The notes: a model not told the origin generated them from the sequence alone. 64,000 bases of DNA from JBBTCJ01 sp038043285 (GCA_038043285.1 JBBTCJ010000036.1:1-64000), one strand, 5' to 3'; shown: positions 26,366 to 36,080, counted from the first letter of the stretch. Program-made: numbers and translations.

Positions 26366-27198
26366 TGACCGAACAATCACTCGGCGCTTGCGGCTGGTGT
26401 CTGGACCGATATGACCTTCGGCGGAGCGTCGAGATCGCCGCCCAGGAACTCGACCTGAACCGGGTCCAGCTTGGATTCTTCTCCGCTGCGGCGGTCTTGG
26501 AGGCCGACGTCGACGCGATCCTCGCAACCGCGAAGGCCCATACCGTTCAGCTTGTCGGAGTGTTCCTGGCGTTTGAGGGCGAGGACTACGCTTCCGTCGA
26601 GGCCATCGCCCGCACCGGCGGGCTGGCCCCGGACGCCGTTTTCGCCGGGCGGCTCGAACTGCTGCGGGAATGTGCACGCCGCACGCGGGATCTGGGTTGC
26701 CCAAACCTGGCCCTTCAAGCGGGAACGGTCCCATCGGACGTGCGAAGCCCGACCTTCGCCAAGTTGCTCTCCCGCGTTGGCGAAGCCGCCGACCTGGCCA
26801 GGCAGATGGAACTGGAGCTCCTTCTGGAAACGGGACGCGAGTCGGCGGACATTTTGCTGCGCTTCATCGAAGCTCTCGCGCGTCCCAACGTCAGGGTCAA
26901 CCTGGACCCGGCCAACTTCGTCGCCTATGGCACAGACGACCCGGTCCGAGCCGCCGTCGCGTTGCGCGAACGAACGGCCGTCGTCCACCTCAAGGACGCC
27001 AAGTCGCCGCCACGTCCGGGGATGTTGCTGGGGAAGCCGGCTTCGCTGGGTTCGGGCGACGCGCAGATCGCCCGTGTGCTCAGCAAACTCCGCGCCGGCG
27101 GGTACGAAGGACCGCTTCTCATTGAGTGCGACGTGCAACGCTTCGGGCTGGAGGTCGTGCGCTCAGCCGTCGATTACGTCAGGTCCATGCTGCGCTGA
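26362..27198 (+). CDS. Xylose-isomerase-like TIM-barrel protein
   Basis: A 278-residue protein of the sugar phosphate isomerase/epimerase superfamily. The barrel strands are visible as LNRVQLGFFS, HTVQLVGVFLAFEG, CPNLALQAGTVP, LELLLETGRES, VRVNLDPANFVAYG, TAVVHLKDAKSP and GPLLIECDVQRFG. Metal-binding acidic residues at the strand ends (Glu in LLLETG, Asp in NLDPAN, His in VVHLKD, Glu in LIECD) match the family. The substrate is unknown. The start ATG overlaps the rlmN stop (ATGA), so translation is coupled, although no functional tie is known. Confidence 0.82.
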   Translation: MMTEQSLGACGWCLDRYDLRRSVEIAAQELDLNRVQLGFFSAAAVLEADVDAILATAKAHTVQLVGVFLAFEGEDYASVEAIARTGGLAPDAVFAGRLELLRECARRTRDLGCPNLALQAGTVPSDVRSPTFAKLLSRVGEAADLARQMELELLLETGRESADILLRFIEALARPNVRVNLDPANFVAYGTDDPVRAAVALRERTAVVHLKDAKSPPRPGMLLGKPASLGSGDAQIARVLSKLRAGGYEGPLLIECDVQRFGLEVVRSAVDYVRSMLR

Positions 27199-27248
27199 TT
27201 TCGGCGATGGATTCGAGGTCGTCCCGCAAACCATCGCTTGCGCGACCC

Positions 27249-28925
27249 TCATCCCGGCTCACAGATGATCTGGCTGCATCGCAGCCCGCTATACCAACGG
27301 CTCGGCGGGTCGCTCTCGCACGCGGCCTGGGCCACGTCATCGACGCAGATTGTGGTTTCCAGATTGCAGCACGCCCCACGTCGCGGGCAGACAACGTCTC
27401 GGCAGCTTGTCTCCGGATGCCACTGCTGACCTGCGTCGCGGCAATTGACTTGCGGCACGCCATTGCTGCATTGGCCGAAACGCGTGTCGCAACATGCACC
27501 CAGGATCGGGTGGCAGGACACCGCGCAACAGTGCGCCCCACCGGTCCAGATTTCCCGGACGTCGGCGCAGTAATCCTTCGGTACACTCTCCATGCACGAA
27601 CCGCTGCGGGTGTCGCAGCACGCCCCCTCCGACGGAGCGGGGGCGCTCCAGGGCATTGCCGGACAATCGACGCCGATCGCCGCACCGTACCACGGTTCGA
27701 ACCCCGAACCCAGAAGCAATTCCGCTCCCGCGAGAATGTCCACCGGCGTGCAACGACCGCTGCGGTCCAAATCACATTGGAACGTCGCCATCGGCGGCGA
27801 AGTACGTCCCTTCAAGTTCAACGCCAGAGCGGTCAGGTCCGCGGCTTCGGCCACCAGATTCTGATCCGCGTCGGCGGGCAATCGACCCATGCAGAAAGTC
27901 CGTCCGCTGGCGAGGTGTTCCACGCACGTCCAGGCTTCCGAGGGAATCACTCCGGAAAACCCGATGCGAAGGGTATTGCTGGGCGCGGCGGTCAAGGAGG
28001 TGATCGGCCAGCTCGTGGGCGGCGGCGTCACAAACGGCGCGAACGCCGCCGTCGTCAAGCCCGACGGCGATGCGTCGAAATGGAGGTCCATCGACGACCA
28101 TCCCAAGGCCGTTGACGGGGCGCCGCGAGCGTGCGGCATTCGGGCATCCACCGCGCAACTCGGCGGCGAACTCACCAGCGGCAGTACTGGACAGACCCCC
28201 ATCTGAATCGTGAGCGGAAACAACTCCGCCGCCACCAACACGTTCTCCGGCGAGGCGAGGAACGTGTCCGCGCAGTCCAACGCAAAGAGGAAAGTCCCGC
28301 AGGCGTGCGGAGAGACAACAAGCCTCAGCGTGCCGCCATACGCAGCCGTGCCGGTGTCCAGTGCGCCCTCGGCATCCAGCGACAATCCAAAGTAGGTGTA
28401 ATCCAGCGAACCGACGCCTACTCCGGGAAGCGATGTCAGCGCCGCAAACACGAAATCCGTACGCATTGCGTCGATGAACGCACCGAGCGCGGGATTGTGG
28501 TTCGGTCGCACGCAGATTCCACTGCACACTTCGTCAGGCGCACACGTGGCGGCCGTCGAGCAGACCGCCGGATCCAGGGCCGCTTCCCAGCCCACCGGAA
28601 ACACCGTCGAGTTCCCGCCGCTGACGACGCCGACCCGCCCGCGAGTCTTGGCGCTGTAGCTTCTCATCCCGCTCGGCAGGGCTGCTCCCCATCCGCTGAT
28701 TCGAATCTCCGACTCGATTACGTCCCCCGGTATCGCCGCCAGGTTCGCGGTCGGCGGAATGAGTGATCCGTTCAGCTTGACTGCGACGAGACCGACCTTC
28801 GGCATCGGTGCCGCGACCTCCGGACCAGCCGACGATACCGAACCAACCAGGGAAGCCGCCGCCGCGAGAAACCTCGCCGCAACGAGCGTCACCCAGGATT
28901 CAGACACGCCTGAACGCTTTCTCAT
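27249..28925 (-). CDS. Secreted protein with dockerin-like region and C-terminal Cys repeats
   Basis: A 558-residue exported protein of unknown function. ATG 28925 begins a basic start and hydrophobic signal ending SSAGPEVAAP. The body (about 35-390) resembles a cohesin-type or beta-sandwich domain (VGLVAVKLNGS, GDVIESEIRISGWG). A dockerin-like pair lies around 395-460 (DADQNLVAEAADLTALALNL, CDLDRSGRCTPVDILAGAEL). Three Cys-rich units finish the protein (GACCDTRSGSCMESVPKDYC, GACCDTRFGQCSNGVPQVNC, GACCNLETTICVDDVAQAAC), of the same type as those in the 1846-residue protein at 2463-8003. The pair suggests a common extracellular system. No clear ribosome-binding site was seen. Confidence 0.8.
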   Translation of the reverse strand: MRKRSGVSESWVTLVAARFLAAAASLVGSVSSAGPEVAAPMPKVGLVAVKLNGSLIPPTANLAAIPGDVIESEIRISGWGAALPSGMRSYSAKTRGRVGVVSGGNSTVFPVGWEAALDPAVCSTAATCAPDEVCSGICVRPNHNPALGAFIDAMRTDFVFAALTSLPGVGVGSLDYTYFGLSLDAEGALDTGTAAYGGTLRLVVSPHACGTFLFALDCADTFLASPENVLVAAELFPLTIQMGVCPVLPLVSSPPSCAVDARMPHARGAPSTALGWSSMDLHFDASPSGLTTAAFAPFVTPPPTSWPITSLTAAPSNTLRIGFSGVIPSEAWTCVEHLASGRTFCMGRLPADADQNLVAEAADLTALALNLKGRTSPPMATFQCDLDRSGRCTPVDILAGAELLLGSGFEPWYGAAIGVDCPAMPWSAPAPSEGACCDTRSGSCMESVPKDYCADVREIWTGGAHCCAVSCHPILGACCDTRFGQCSNGVPQVNCRDAGQQWHPETSCRDVVCPRRGACCNLETTICVDDVAQAACESDPPSRWYSGLRCSQIICEPG

Positions 28926-29246
28926 GCAGGAATCTTGGTGAATGAAGTTTCCCGTCCGACGTGCAGGGAGGTCGCGCAATGAGCCTTATGGCTCGCACCC
29001 ATCAGCGGGAGGCTGCGTTGCCCTCCGTCCCAATCGTGGGCGGTCCCCTAAGCGGCGCCGCGATCGATCGTACCCCACGCACACCGTAACGCCCGGCACT
29101 TCTGGCGGGAACGAAATCCAGCCGGCGGGTGCTTCTCGGCGCTTCACCGTACCAACGGTTCCGCGCCGTCGCGAACGTGCGGCCGCTCGGCACGCACGCC
29201 ATATTTATAGGCCGCCCGATACACCAAGGCAACCCCGGACGGCCGC
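28926..29246. other. Intergenic region with a promoter
   Basis: This 321-base gap lies between the tryptophan dioxygenase stop and the secreted-protein start, both minus strand. Apart from the promoter at 29204-29232, nothing coding or repetitive was recognised. Confidence 0.5.
29204..29232 (-). promoter_or_regulatory. Sigma-70-type promoter for the secreted Cys-repeat protein
   Basis: On the minus strand TTGCCT (29232-29227), a 17-base spacer and TATAAA (29209-29204). It directs transcription toward the gene starting at 28925, leaving a leader of about 270 bases. Confidence 0.55.
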
Positions 29247-30029
29247 CTACAACTCGTGACGGATCGCCCAGAGGTCGGGAAACGCCGGCTTGAAAAGCGA
29301 TTGCTTCAGGAACTCGACGCCCGGCGAGCCTCCCGTGCCCTTCTTGCTCCCGATCGTCCGCTCCACCAGCTTGATGTGCCTATACCGCCACTCCTGCAAT
29401 CCTTCGTCGAAGTCGGTCATGGATTCCAGGAGAATGCCCACGTCGGGTCGAGAGCGGTACAGGGCAAGAAGACCCTCGTGCAACGCGGGCTGCGACTCGA
29501 CCGCGAGCGTCATGTCCCGCGATCGCAGCTCCGACGGAATCGGCACGCCGTAGTGTTCCAGGAAATCGTAGAAATGGTCGACCAGGCTGCGATCGCGCAG
29601 GCGACGCTCCAACGCCCCCACCGATTCCCCCGTCGCGGTCTGATACCTCAACGTCTCGGGCCGCTTGTATCCCAGCAGAAACTCCAACTCACGAAACTGC
29701 GCCGACTGGAAACCCGACGCATCTTCCAGCCGATCCCGAAAACTGGTGAACGACATCGGCGTCATGGTTTCGAGCACGTCGAGCTGCTGCACCAGCGTTT
29801 TCATCACCGTGCGCACGCGCTTAAACGTGTGGATCGCCGCGTAAAGATCGTTGTTCGAGAAGTCCGCCTTCACCTTGTCCAGTTCGTGCAGCAACAGCTT
29901 GAACCAAAGTTCGTAGGTCTGATGGATGACGATAAAAAGCATCTCGTCGTGTTCCGGCGGGCTGGATCTCGATTGCTGGAGGCCAAGCAGCGTATCGAGC
30001 TGAAGGTAACGGCCGTAGGTCAGGGACAT
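29247..30029 (-). CDS. kynA: Tryptophan 2,3-dioxygenase
   Basis: Haem enzyme that oxidises L-tryptophan to N-formylkynurenine, the first step of the kynurenine pathway. Its 260 residues match bacterial enzymes. FIVIHQTYELWFKLLLHEL carries the substrate-side His, FRELEFLLGYKR the conserved Arg region, and EWRYRHIKLVERTIGSKKGTG the proximal haem ligand His218 and the flexible GTGG loop that closes on the substrate. The start MSLTYGRYLQLDTLL is the typical N-terminus. The gene lies 153 bases after the kynurenine 3-monooxygenase gene, same strand. Confidence 0.95.
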   Translation of the reverse strand: MSLTYGRYLQLDTLLGLQQSRSSPPEHDEMLFIVIHQTYELWFKLLLHELDKVKADFSNNDLYAAIHTFKRVRTVMKTLVQQLDVLETMTPMSFTSFRDRLEDASGFQSAQFRELEFLLGYKRPETLRYQTATGESVGALERRLRDRSLVDHFYDFLEHYGVPIPSELRSRDMTLAVESQPALHEGLLALYRSRPDVGILLESMTDFDEGLQEWRYRHIKLVERTIGSKKGTGGSPGVEFLKQSLFKPAFPDLWAIRHEL

Positions 30030-30182
30030 CGTCGGACAGGGCCTTTCAATTCTCGCCTGCGCGCAAAGGCGGGTGCCACGGGCGGATCGTCCGCCATTGC
30101 CGCCATCCGCTCAAAGGACTGGGGAACCGACAATGAAAGAACGATTCACCGTAGGGTTCCCCTGTCAGAGCTTCCTCGGCCG

Positions 30183-31508
30183 TTACCTCGCCGAGAGAAA
30201 TCCAAGGATCAGCACCAGCAACAGGCCGACGGTCGATGCCGCCACAAGCCAGCGGATCTGTTGCTTCGCCCGCTTCACCGCCTCCGCGTAGGGAGTTCGA
30301 GTGAACGACACCATCGTATACAACGGGACATAGATCCCCGGCAGCAGCTTCGCCAACAGTTTCTCGCCCTTCTTCTTCATCAGGAAGACCTTCGACCCGG
30401 TCTTGTCGCGCATCTCGACAAAGTTCCCGATCGCCAGGTCCGCCAGCGCATCCGCGTTGGGCTTCCGCAACCGTTCATACTCGCCAAACGCGAGTCGCCA
30501 ATCCGGCTTGCACCGCTCCATGCACTGATTCAGCACCAGCACGTCCTCGAACGCCGCGTTCATCCCCTGCCCGTAGAACGGAACGACCGCGTGCGCCGCG
30601 TCGCCCAGCAACACCACCCGATCCTCGACGTGCCACGGGAAGCATCGCACGGTCACCAACGACCCCGTCGGATTCCCGAAATAGTCCTCCACGAAATGCG
30701 GCATCAGCGGCGCCGCGTCCGGAAACTGGGCCCTGAAAAAACGCTCCAGGTCGCCGCGATCCCGGATCGCCATGAAGCTGTTCTTCCCCTCGAAGGGCCA
30801 AAAGAGCGTCGCCGTAAACGACGCATCGGCGTTGCCCAGCGCGATCATCATGAACGACCTCCGCGGCCAAATGTGCAGCGCGTTCTTCTCCAGCAAGAAC
30901 TCGCCGCCCGGACCCGGCGGAATGGTCAACTCCTTGTAGCCGTGCTCCAGGTAGTCCTGGCGATAATCGAACCGATCGCCCCGCTGCATGGCCTTCCGCA
31001 CCGCCGAGAACGCACCATCGGCGCTCACGATCACGTCCGCGCTGACCGTCTTGTGCTGACCCGTCGTGGCGTCGACGAACTCGGCTTTCCGTCCGTCGAT
31101 GTCGACGTCGGTGCACTTGTGGTCAAAGAACAATCGAACGTTGGGATACTTCTCGGCGGCCGAAAGCAGGATCGCGTTCAGCCCCCCGCGCGAAACCGAA
31201 TGGATCGCCTGCGCATCCGACACGCCGTAGGATTGGAAGGCAAGACCACCGTCGAGCCCGTGGATCATCCGCCCGCGCATCGGAACGGCCTGCTGGAGCA
31301 CCTCGTCCTTCAGGCCGACAGGCTCCAGCGCACACAACCCGCGATACGAGAGCGCCAGGTTGATGGATCGACCCCGACCCACGTCCGCCTTGCGCAGGTC
31401 GTCGCGCAGTTCGTAGACCTCGACCGAGTACCCCGCCTTGCCGAGATAACACGCGGCCAGCGCGCCGCCCAGGCCTCCGCCGACGATCACAAACTTGGGT
31501 CGGTCCAT
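30183..31508 (-). CDS. kmo: Kynurenine 3-monooxygenase
   Basis: FAD-dependent hydroxylase converting L-kynurenine to 3-hydroxykynurenine. It has 441 residues. The FAD motif FVIVGGGLGGALAACYLGKAG is at the N-terminus, RGRSINLALSYRG and SVSRGGLNAIL are typical of KMO, and VVLLGDAAHAVVPFYGQGMNAAFED is the second FAD motif. The C-terminal segment has a hydrophobic helix (IRWLVAASTVGLLLVLILGFL) like the membrane anchor of eukaryotic KMO. ATG 31508 is chosen; the frame upstream to 31670 holds an intergenic repeat. With kynA it gives two steps toward 3-hydroxyanthranilate and quinolinate. Formamidase, kynureninase and 3-hydroxyanthranilate dioxygenase are not in the window. Confidence 0.93.
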   Translation of the reverse strand: MDRPKFVIVGGGLGGALAACYLGKAGYSVEVYELRDDLRKADVGRGRSINLALSYRGLCALEPVGLKDEVLQQAVPMRGRMIHGLDGGLAFQSYGVSDAQAIHSVSRGGLNAILLSAAEKYPNVRLFFDHKCTDVDIDGRKAEFVDATTGQHKTVSADVIVSADGAFSAVRKAMQRGDRFDYRQDYLEHGYKELTIPPGPGGEFLLEKNALHIWPRRSFMMIALGNADASFTATLFWPFEGKNSFMAIRDRGDLERFFRAQFPDAAPLMPHFVEDYFGNPTGSLVTVRCFPWHVEDRVVLLGDAAHAVVPFYGQGMNAAFEDVLVLNQCMERCKPDWRLAFGEYERLRKPNADALADLAIGNFVEMRDKTGSKVFLMKKKGEKLLAKLLPGIYVPLYTMVSFTRTPYAEAVKRAKQQIRWLVAASTVGLLLVLILGFLSAR

Positions 31509-31549
31509 CCCAATCACACCTGCCGGCGATGATCCGCCTCCTGTCCGTG

Positions 31550-31569
31550 CCGCGACCGTCAGGGAGCGG
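31550..31569 (+). repeat. Family-1 hairpin repeat
   Basis: Exact family core CCGCGACCGTCAGGGAGCGG, in the gap between the accC and kmo genes. Confidence 0.75.
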
Positions 31570-31626
31570 CCTACTTGGTTTTCGGCAACCGCACCGGACC
31601 ATCCCCATGGCGACAAAAGGCGATCG

Positions 31627-32964
31627 CTAGAACGACCGCTCGACAAAACCCGTGTCGATGTTCCCGTCAAGAAAATCAGGGTGGGCCATCATCTTCCGCA
31701 GAAACGGAAGCGTCGTCCGCAACGGTTCGATGTGAAACTCTCGCAACGCCCGCTGCATACATCGAATCGCCTCCGGCCGTGTCGGCTGATGCACCAGCAG
31801 CTTCGCCAACAGCGAATCGTACTGTGGAGACAGGCGATACCCCTCGTACCCGTGCGTGTCCACGCGAACCCCCGGCCCGCCGGGAACGCGAAACTTCTCC
31901 ACGACCCCCGCGCAGGGGCGGAACTTCTCGTCCGGATCCTCCGCATTGATCCGGCATTCGATCGCGTGTCCCGCGGGCCGCACGGCTTTTTGAACAAACC
32001 CCAACGGCTCGCCGGCCGCCGCCCGGATCTGGGCCTTGATCAGATCGATCCGGGTCACCAATTCACTGACCGGATGTTCGACCTGAATGCGCGTGTTGAC
32101 CTCAATGAAGTAGAACCGCCCGCGCGAGTCGACCAGGAACTCCACCGTCCCCGCGCTGTCGTAACGCGCCGCCTTGGCCAGCTTCACCGCCGCGGCACAA
32201 AGGCTCTCCCGCGTGCGCGTGTCGATCGCCGGAGACGGCGACTCCTCCACCAGTTTCTGGTGCCGACGCTGCAGCGTGCAATCACGCTCATACAGGTGCA
32301 CGACGTTCCCGTGACGATCCGCAAGAATCTGCACCTCGACGTGACGCGGACGGTCGATGTACCGCTCGATGTAGACCGAACTGTCCTTGAAGGCGTTGTC
32401 CGCTTCCTGCCTCGCCTGCTTCAGCGACGACAGTAGATCGGTTTTGTCGTACGCCACGCGCATCCCGCGCCCTCCGCCCCCCGCCGCCGCCTTGATCATC
32501 ACCGGAAAGCCGATCTTCTCCGCCAAGCGGACGGCCTCGTTGTCGTCCTCCAACACCCCGTCGCTTCCCGGAATAATCGCAACCTTCGCCCGTTTCGCCA
32601 CGCTCCGCGCCGACGCCTTGTCTCCCAGCAACCGCATCGCCGCCGCGTTCGGACCGATGAACTCGATGTTGCACGCCCGGCATTTCTCCGCAAACGCCGC
32701 GTTCTCCGCCAGGAAACCATACCCTGGATGAATCGCGTCGGCCTTCGCCACCTCCGCCGCCGCGATCAGCCGATCGCTCTTTAGATAACTCTCCTTCGGC
32801 GAGGCCCCCCCGATGCAGATCGCCTGATCCGCCAGTTCAAGATACGCCGAACCCCGATCGTCCTCCGAAAAAACGCACGCGACCTCAATGTTCAACTCCC
32901 GGCACGCGCGGATGATGCGCAGCGCGATCTCCCCTCGGTTGGCGATCAGGATGCGTCGAAACAT
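31627..32964 (-). CDS. accC: Acetyl-CoA carboxylase, biotin carboxylase subunit
   Basis: ATP-dependent carboxylation of the biotin on AccB, first half-reaction of fatty acid synthesis. It has 445 residues, close to the E. coli protein. It starts MFRRILIANRGEIALRIIRA. The ATP-grasp glycine loop is KAAAGGGGRGMRVA, the biotin/bicarbonate active site is FIEVNTRIQVEHPVSE, and HPGYGFLAENAAFA and ECRINAEDP are also conserved. ATG 32964 is preferred over the GTG/TTG-type extension to 32985. accB ends 78 bases upstream on the same strand. Confidence 0.95.
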   Translation of the reverse strand: MFRRILIANRGEIALRIIRACRELNIEVACVFSEDDRGSAYLELADQAICIGGASPKESYLKSDRLIAAAEVAKADAIHPGYGFLAENAAFAEKCRACNIEFIGPNAAAMRLLGDKASARSVAKRAKVAIIPGSDGVLEDDNEAVRLAEKIGFPVMIKAAAGGGGRGMRVAYDKTDLLSSLKQARQEADNAFKDSSVYIERYIDRPRHVEVQILADRHGNVVHLYERDCTLQRRHQKLVEESPSPAIDTRTRESLCAAAVKLAKAARYDSAGTVEFLVDSRGRFYFIEVNTRIQVEHPVSELVTRIDLIKAQIRAAAGEPLGFVQKAVRPAGHAIECRINAEDPDEKFRPCAGVVEKFRVPGGPGVRVDTHGYEGYRLSPQYDSLLAKLLVHQPTRPEAIRCMQRALREFHIEPLRTTLPFLRKMMAHPDFLDGNIDTGFVERSF

Positions 32965-33042
32965 GGATGCCTTGGCGCGGGTCACGGAGAATCAATACGA
33001 TGGTCTGGAGAATCAGCGACGATCACGCCGCGACCGGCAATA

Positions 33043-33552
33043 CTACGAAGGCTTCACCAGGAACAACGGCTGACCATATTCCACCGCCTCGCCGTTTCCC
33101 ACCAGCACGCGCTCGATCGTGCCCGACGTCTCGGCCTTGATCTCGCTGAACACCTTCATCGCCTCGAGAACACAGACCACCGTCGCAGGACCGACGTGGC
33201 TCCCCGCTTGCACAAACGGCGGCGACTCCGGATCCGGCGCCGAATAGAACGTCCCCACCATCGGCGAGCGAATCTCCACCAGTTCCGTCGCCGCCTCCTC
33301 GACCGTCGAGCCGGCCGCCCCACCCCCGCTCGGTCCCATCGCCGGCATGGGGCCGGAATACGAAGGAATCGCATGGAAAACCGTCTCCGATCCCTTCGGG
33401 TTCGGACGACGCAGCGTCACTTCCGTCTCCCCGTCACGCACGCTCAGCTCCACGAGGTCATTGGAGACCATCATCTCGATCAACTGACGTATCTGATCAA
33501 TATCGGGCACCTTCACGCGCTCCCGCACCTCAGCCGAATCTTCCAACAACAA
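33043..33552 (-). CDS. accB: Acetyl-CoA carboxylase, biotin carboxyl carrier protein
   Basis: Carrier subunit of acetyl-CoA carboxylase. The biotinyl domain is complete: IRSPMVGTFYSAPDP at its start and CVLEAMKVFSEIKAE with the biotinylated Lys133. The N-terminal helix (IDQIRQLIEMMVSNDLVELSVRDGETEVTLRR) and a Gly/Pro/Ala linker are typical. The start is uncertain: no in-frame ATG exists, TTG 33552 gives 169 residues, and GTG codons at 33528 and 33516 are also possible. A degenerate family-1 repeat lies just upstream. Confidence 0.93.
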   Translation of the reverse strand: MLLEDSAEVRERVKVPDIDQIRQLIEMMVSNDLVELSVRDGETEVTLRRPNPKGSETVFHAIPSYSGPMPAMGPSGGGAAGSTVEEAATELVEIRSPMVGTFYSAPDPESPPFVQAGSHVGPATVVCVLEAMKVFSEIKAETSGTIERVLVGNGEAVEYGQPLFLVKPS

Positions 33553-33570
33553 CGCCTTGTGCCATCAGAG

Positions 33571-33590
33571 CCGCGACGGTAAGCGAGTGG
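33571..33590 (+). repeat. Degenerate family-1 repeat
   Basis: CCGCGACGGTAAGCGAGTGG, preceded by CAGAG like the copies near 35 kb. Several stem pairs are broken. It lies between the M24 peptidase and accB. Confidence 0.55.
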
Positions 33591-33691
33591 AGCAGTTCTT
33601 GAACCGTATCACGATCGTCCAAGAGCATCCTTGCCTGCCCAACCCCGCTGCACCGCATGTCGCGGCCATCGAACGCCCTTGAGGTTCGACG

Positions 33692-34801
33692 CTAGATCAC
33701 CGCGCTGGACAAACTCTTCGGCAGGCTCGTAAGGACTCGACAACCGCTCCGCGTCACCAACACGTCGTCTTCAATCCGGACGCCGCCGAAACCGGGTAAA
33801 TACACCCCCGGCTCGACCGTGACGACCATTCCCGTCTCGAGCTTTTCCTCGGACCGCCAACTCAGCGACGGCGCCTCGTGAATGTCCAACCCGAACCCGT
33901 GACCGAGTCCGTGCGTGAACCGCTTTCCATACCCCGACTTCGCGATCGCCTTTCGCGCCACCGCGTCCACGTCGCACATCCGCCGACCCGGACGAATCTC
34001 CGCGATCGCCGCCAATTGGGCGTCGAGAACGATCGGGTAGAGCCTCTCGAACGTGCGCGGGATGCTACCGATGAACACCATACGGGTCAAATCACTGCAG
34101 TACCTCCCGACCTTCGCACCCCAATCGAAGAGAACCGCGCTCCCCTTCTTGACTCGTCGCCCGCCGGGAACCGCGTGCGGCAGCGCCGAGTGTGCCCCCT
34201 CGGCGCAGATCGTCGGAAACGCAACCCCTTCCGCCCCGCGCCGCTTCATCTCGTATTCCAGGCGGGCGGCCATCTCCCGCTCCGTCTGACCTACGCGAAT
34301 CGTCTTCCGCGTCGCTAAGAACGCCTCTTCCGCCGTTCGGATCGAGCGCCGAATGATCGCCAATTCGCTCGGCGATTTCACTTTCCGCTTCGCCGTCGTG
34401 AACGGCGACGCGGGAACCAACTTCATCCCCTTCACCCGCCGCCGCAGTTCTGCCTGGTCGCTCAGCGTAAAGTGCCCCGCCTGCACCGCGAGTTTCTTGA
34501 TCCGCAACTTCTGACACACGTTGCCGATCTCGTCGTGCAAGACGCCCCTGCGCATCCACACTCGGGCCCACAACACCTCCCGCTTCGCCTCGTTCTCGAA
34601 GCGTGCGTCGGTGATCACGTGCACCTCATCCCGCGTGACAATCACCGCCGACTGATTCGGCGTGTAACCCATCAGATAGAAATAGTCGTTGTCACTGGTC
34701 AGCAGCAGCCCCCCGGCGCCCAGCGTACGAAGCTCCTTGCGACAGAGCGCAATCCGACCCACGTGCTCCTTACCCGGCCCACGCCTTGCCCTCTTGGCCA
34801 T
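33692..34801 (-). CDS. M24 family Xaa-Pro aminopeptidase/dipeptidase
   Basis: A 369-residue metallopeptidase of the pita-bread fold that removes residues next to proline. All five metal ligands are visible: LFDWGAKVGRYCSDLTR (two Asp), THGLGHGFGLDIHE (His), VVTVEPGVY (Glu) and VRIEDDVLVT (Glu). The N-terminal creatinase-like domain (LTSDNDYFYLMGYTPNQSAV) is present. ATG 34801 is preceded by GGGAG nine bases upstream; the frame runs on to 34846. It is the first gene of a run with accB and accC, a neighbourhood common in bacteria, where efp often sits between (no efp here). Confidence 0.9.
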   Translation of the reverse strand: MAKRARRGPGKEHVGRIALCRKELRTLGAGGLLLTSDNDYFYLMGYTPNQSAVIVTRDEVHVITDARFENEAKREVLWARVWMRRGVLHDEIGNVCQKLRIKKLAVQAGHFTLSDQAELRRRVKGMKLVPASPFTTAKRKVKSPSELAIIRRSIRTAEEAFLATRKTIRVGQTEREMAARLEYEMKRRGAEGVAFPTICAEGAHSALPHAVPGGRRVKKGSAVLFDWGAKVGRYCSDLTRMVFIGSIPRTFERLYPIVLDAQLAAIAEIRPGRRMCDVDAVARKAIAKSGYGKRFTHGLGHGFGLDIHEAPSLSWRSEEKLETGMVVTVEPGVYLPGFGGVRIEDDVLVTRSGCRVLTSLPKSLSSAVI

Positions 34802-34895
34802 CTTGCGTCGCTCCCGCTTTCTCTTTCCCGACCCGCGGACGTCCACCCTCGTGAACGCCGCGCCTCTTTCTTTTTTTCCCGTTGCTTTCCCGATC

Positions 34896-34914
34896 CGCGG
34901 GCTTTACGCCCGCG
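34896..34914. repeat. Family-2 palindrome CGCGGGC-n-GCCCGCG
   Basis: A seven-base perfect stem CGCGGGC/GCCCGCG with loop TTTAC. Related copies occur at 36480-36514, 49376-49394 and 50511-50528. Confidence 0.65.
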
Positions 34915-35015
34915 CGAAGACCCGAATCCCGACCAATCTCCTATCGCCCGAGCAGACCCCGGCCACACGCGTGCATGTTGAGGACGTGCCGGTGCCTTGT
35001 CAAAGGAACGATTCC

Positions 35016-35044
35016 TTTACGCCGGACCTGTCAACAATTACAAT
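35016..35044 (+). promoter_or_regulatory. Promoter of kdsA
   Basis: TTTACG (35016-35021), a 17-base spacer and TACAAT (35039-35044). It is oriented toward kdsA and predicts a leader of about 145 bases that carries the three family-1 repeats. Confidence 0.5.
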
Positions 35045-35065
35045 CTTGTCGACAACCGATCAGAG

Positions 35066-35166
35066 CCGCGACCGTAAGGGATGCTTTTTCTGTTTCTGAT
35101 CTTTACCGCGACCGTCACGGTGCAGAGCGTCTGTTTCTGATCCGTACCGCGACCGTCAGGGAGCGG
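35066..35166 (+). repeat. Array of three family-1 repeats in the kdsA leader
   Basis: Cores at 35066-35085 (CCGCGACCGTAAGGGATGCT, 3' half degenerate), 35106-35125 (CCGCGACCGTCACGGTGCAG, altered 3' half) and 35147-35166 (exact family core). The last two are each preceded by CTGTTTCTGATC and a short TA-containing spacer. The array ends 29 bases before the kdsA ATG. Confidence 0.75.
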
Positions 35167-35195
35167 CCAGACGTCGCTATGCAGTGCCTCGTTCC

Positions 35196-36014
<819 letters not shown>

Positions 36015-36080
36015 TGGCACTGTACGCGCTGAACTTTGCGCTCGGCTCGAAAAGTCGCGATTCCCAAGGAAGCCATTCCC

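Larger units (their letters stand above)
34802..35195. other. Repeat-rich divergent region between the M24 peptidase and kdsA
   Basis: No gene was recognised. It contains a family-2 palindrome (34896-34914), a promoter (35016-35044), the palindrome TTGTCGACAA (35046-35055) and three family-1 repeats (35066-35166) that would be transcribed in the kdsA leader. Confidence 0.6.

Noticed and set aside
30121..30162. GGGGAACC...GGTTCCCC inverted repeat between kmo and kynA
   Set aside because: An eight-base stem with a 26-base loop and no T-run is too weak to call a terminator or regulatory element.
29256..31532. 758-codon open frame on the plus strand opposite kynA and kmo
   Set aside because: It spans two well-identified minus-strand enzymes and the gap between them. 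Its translation is Arg/His/Gln-rich without domains, a codon-bias shadow.
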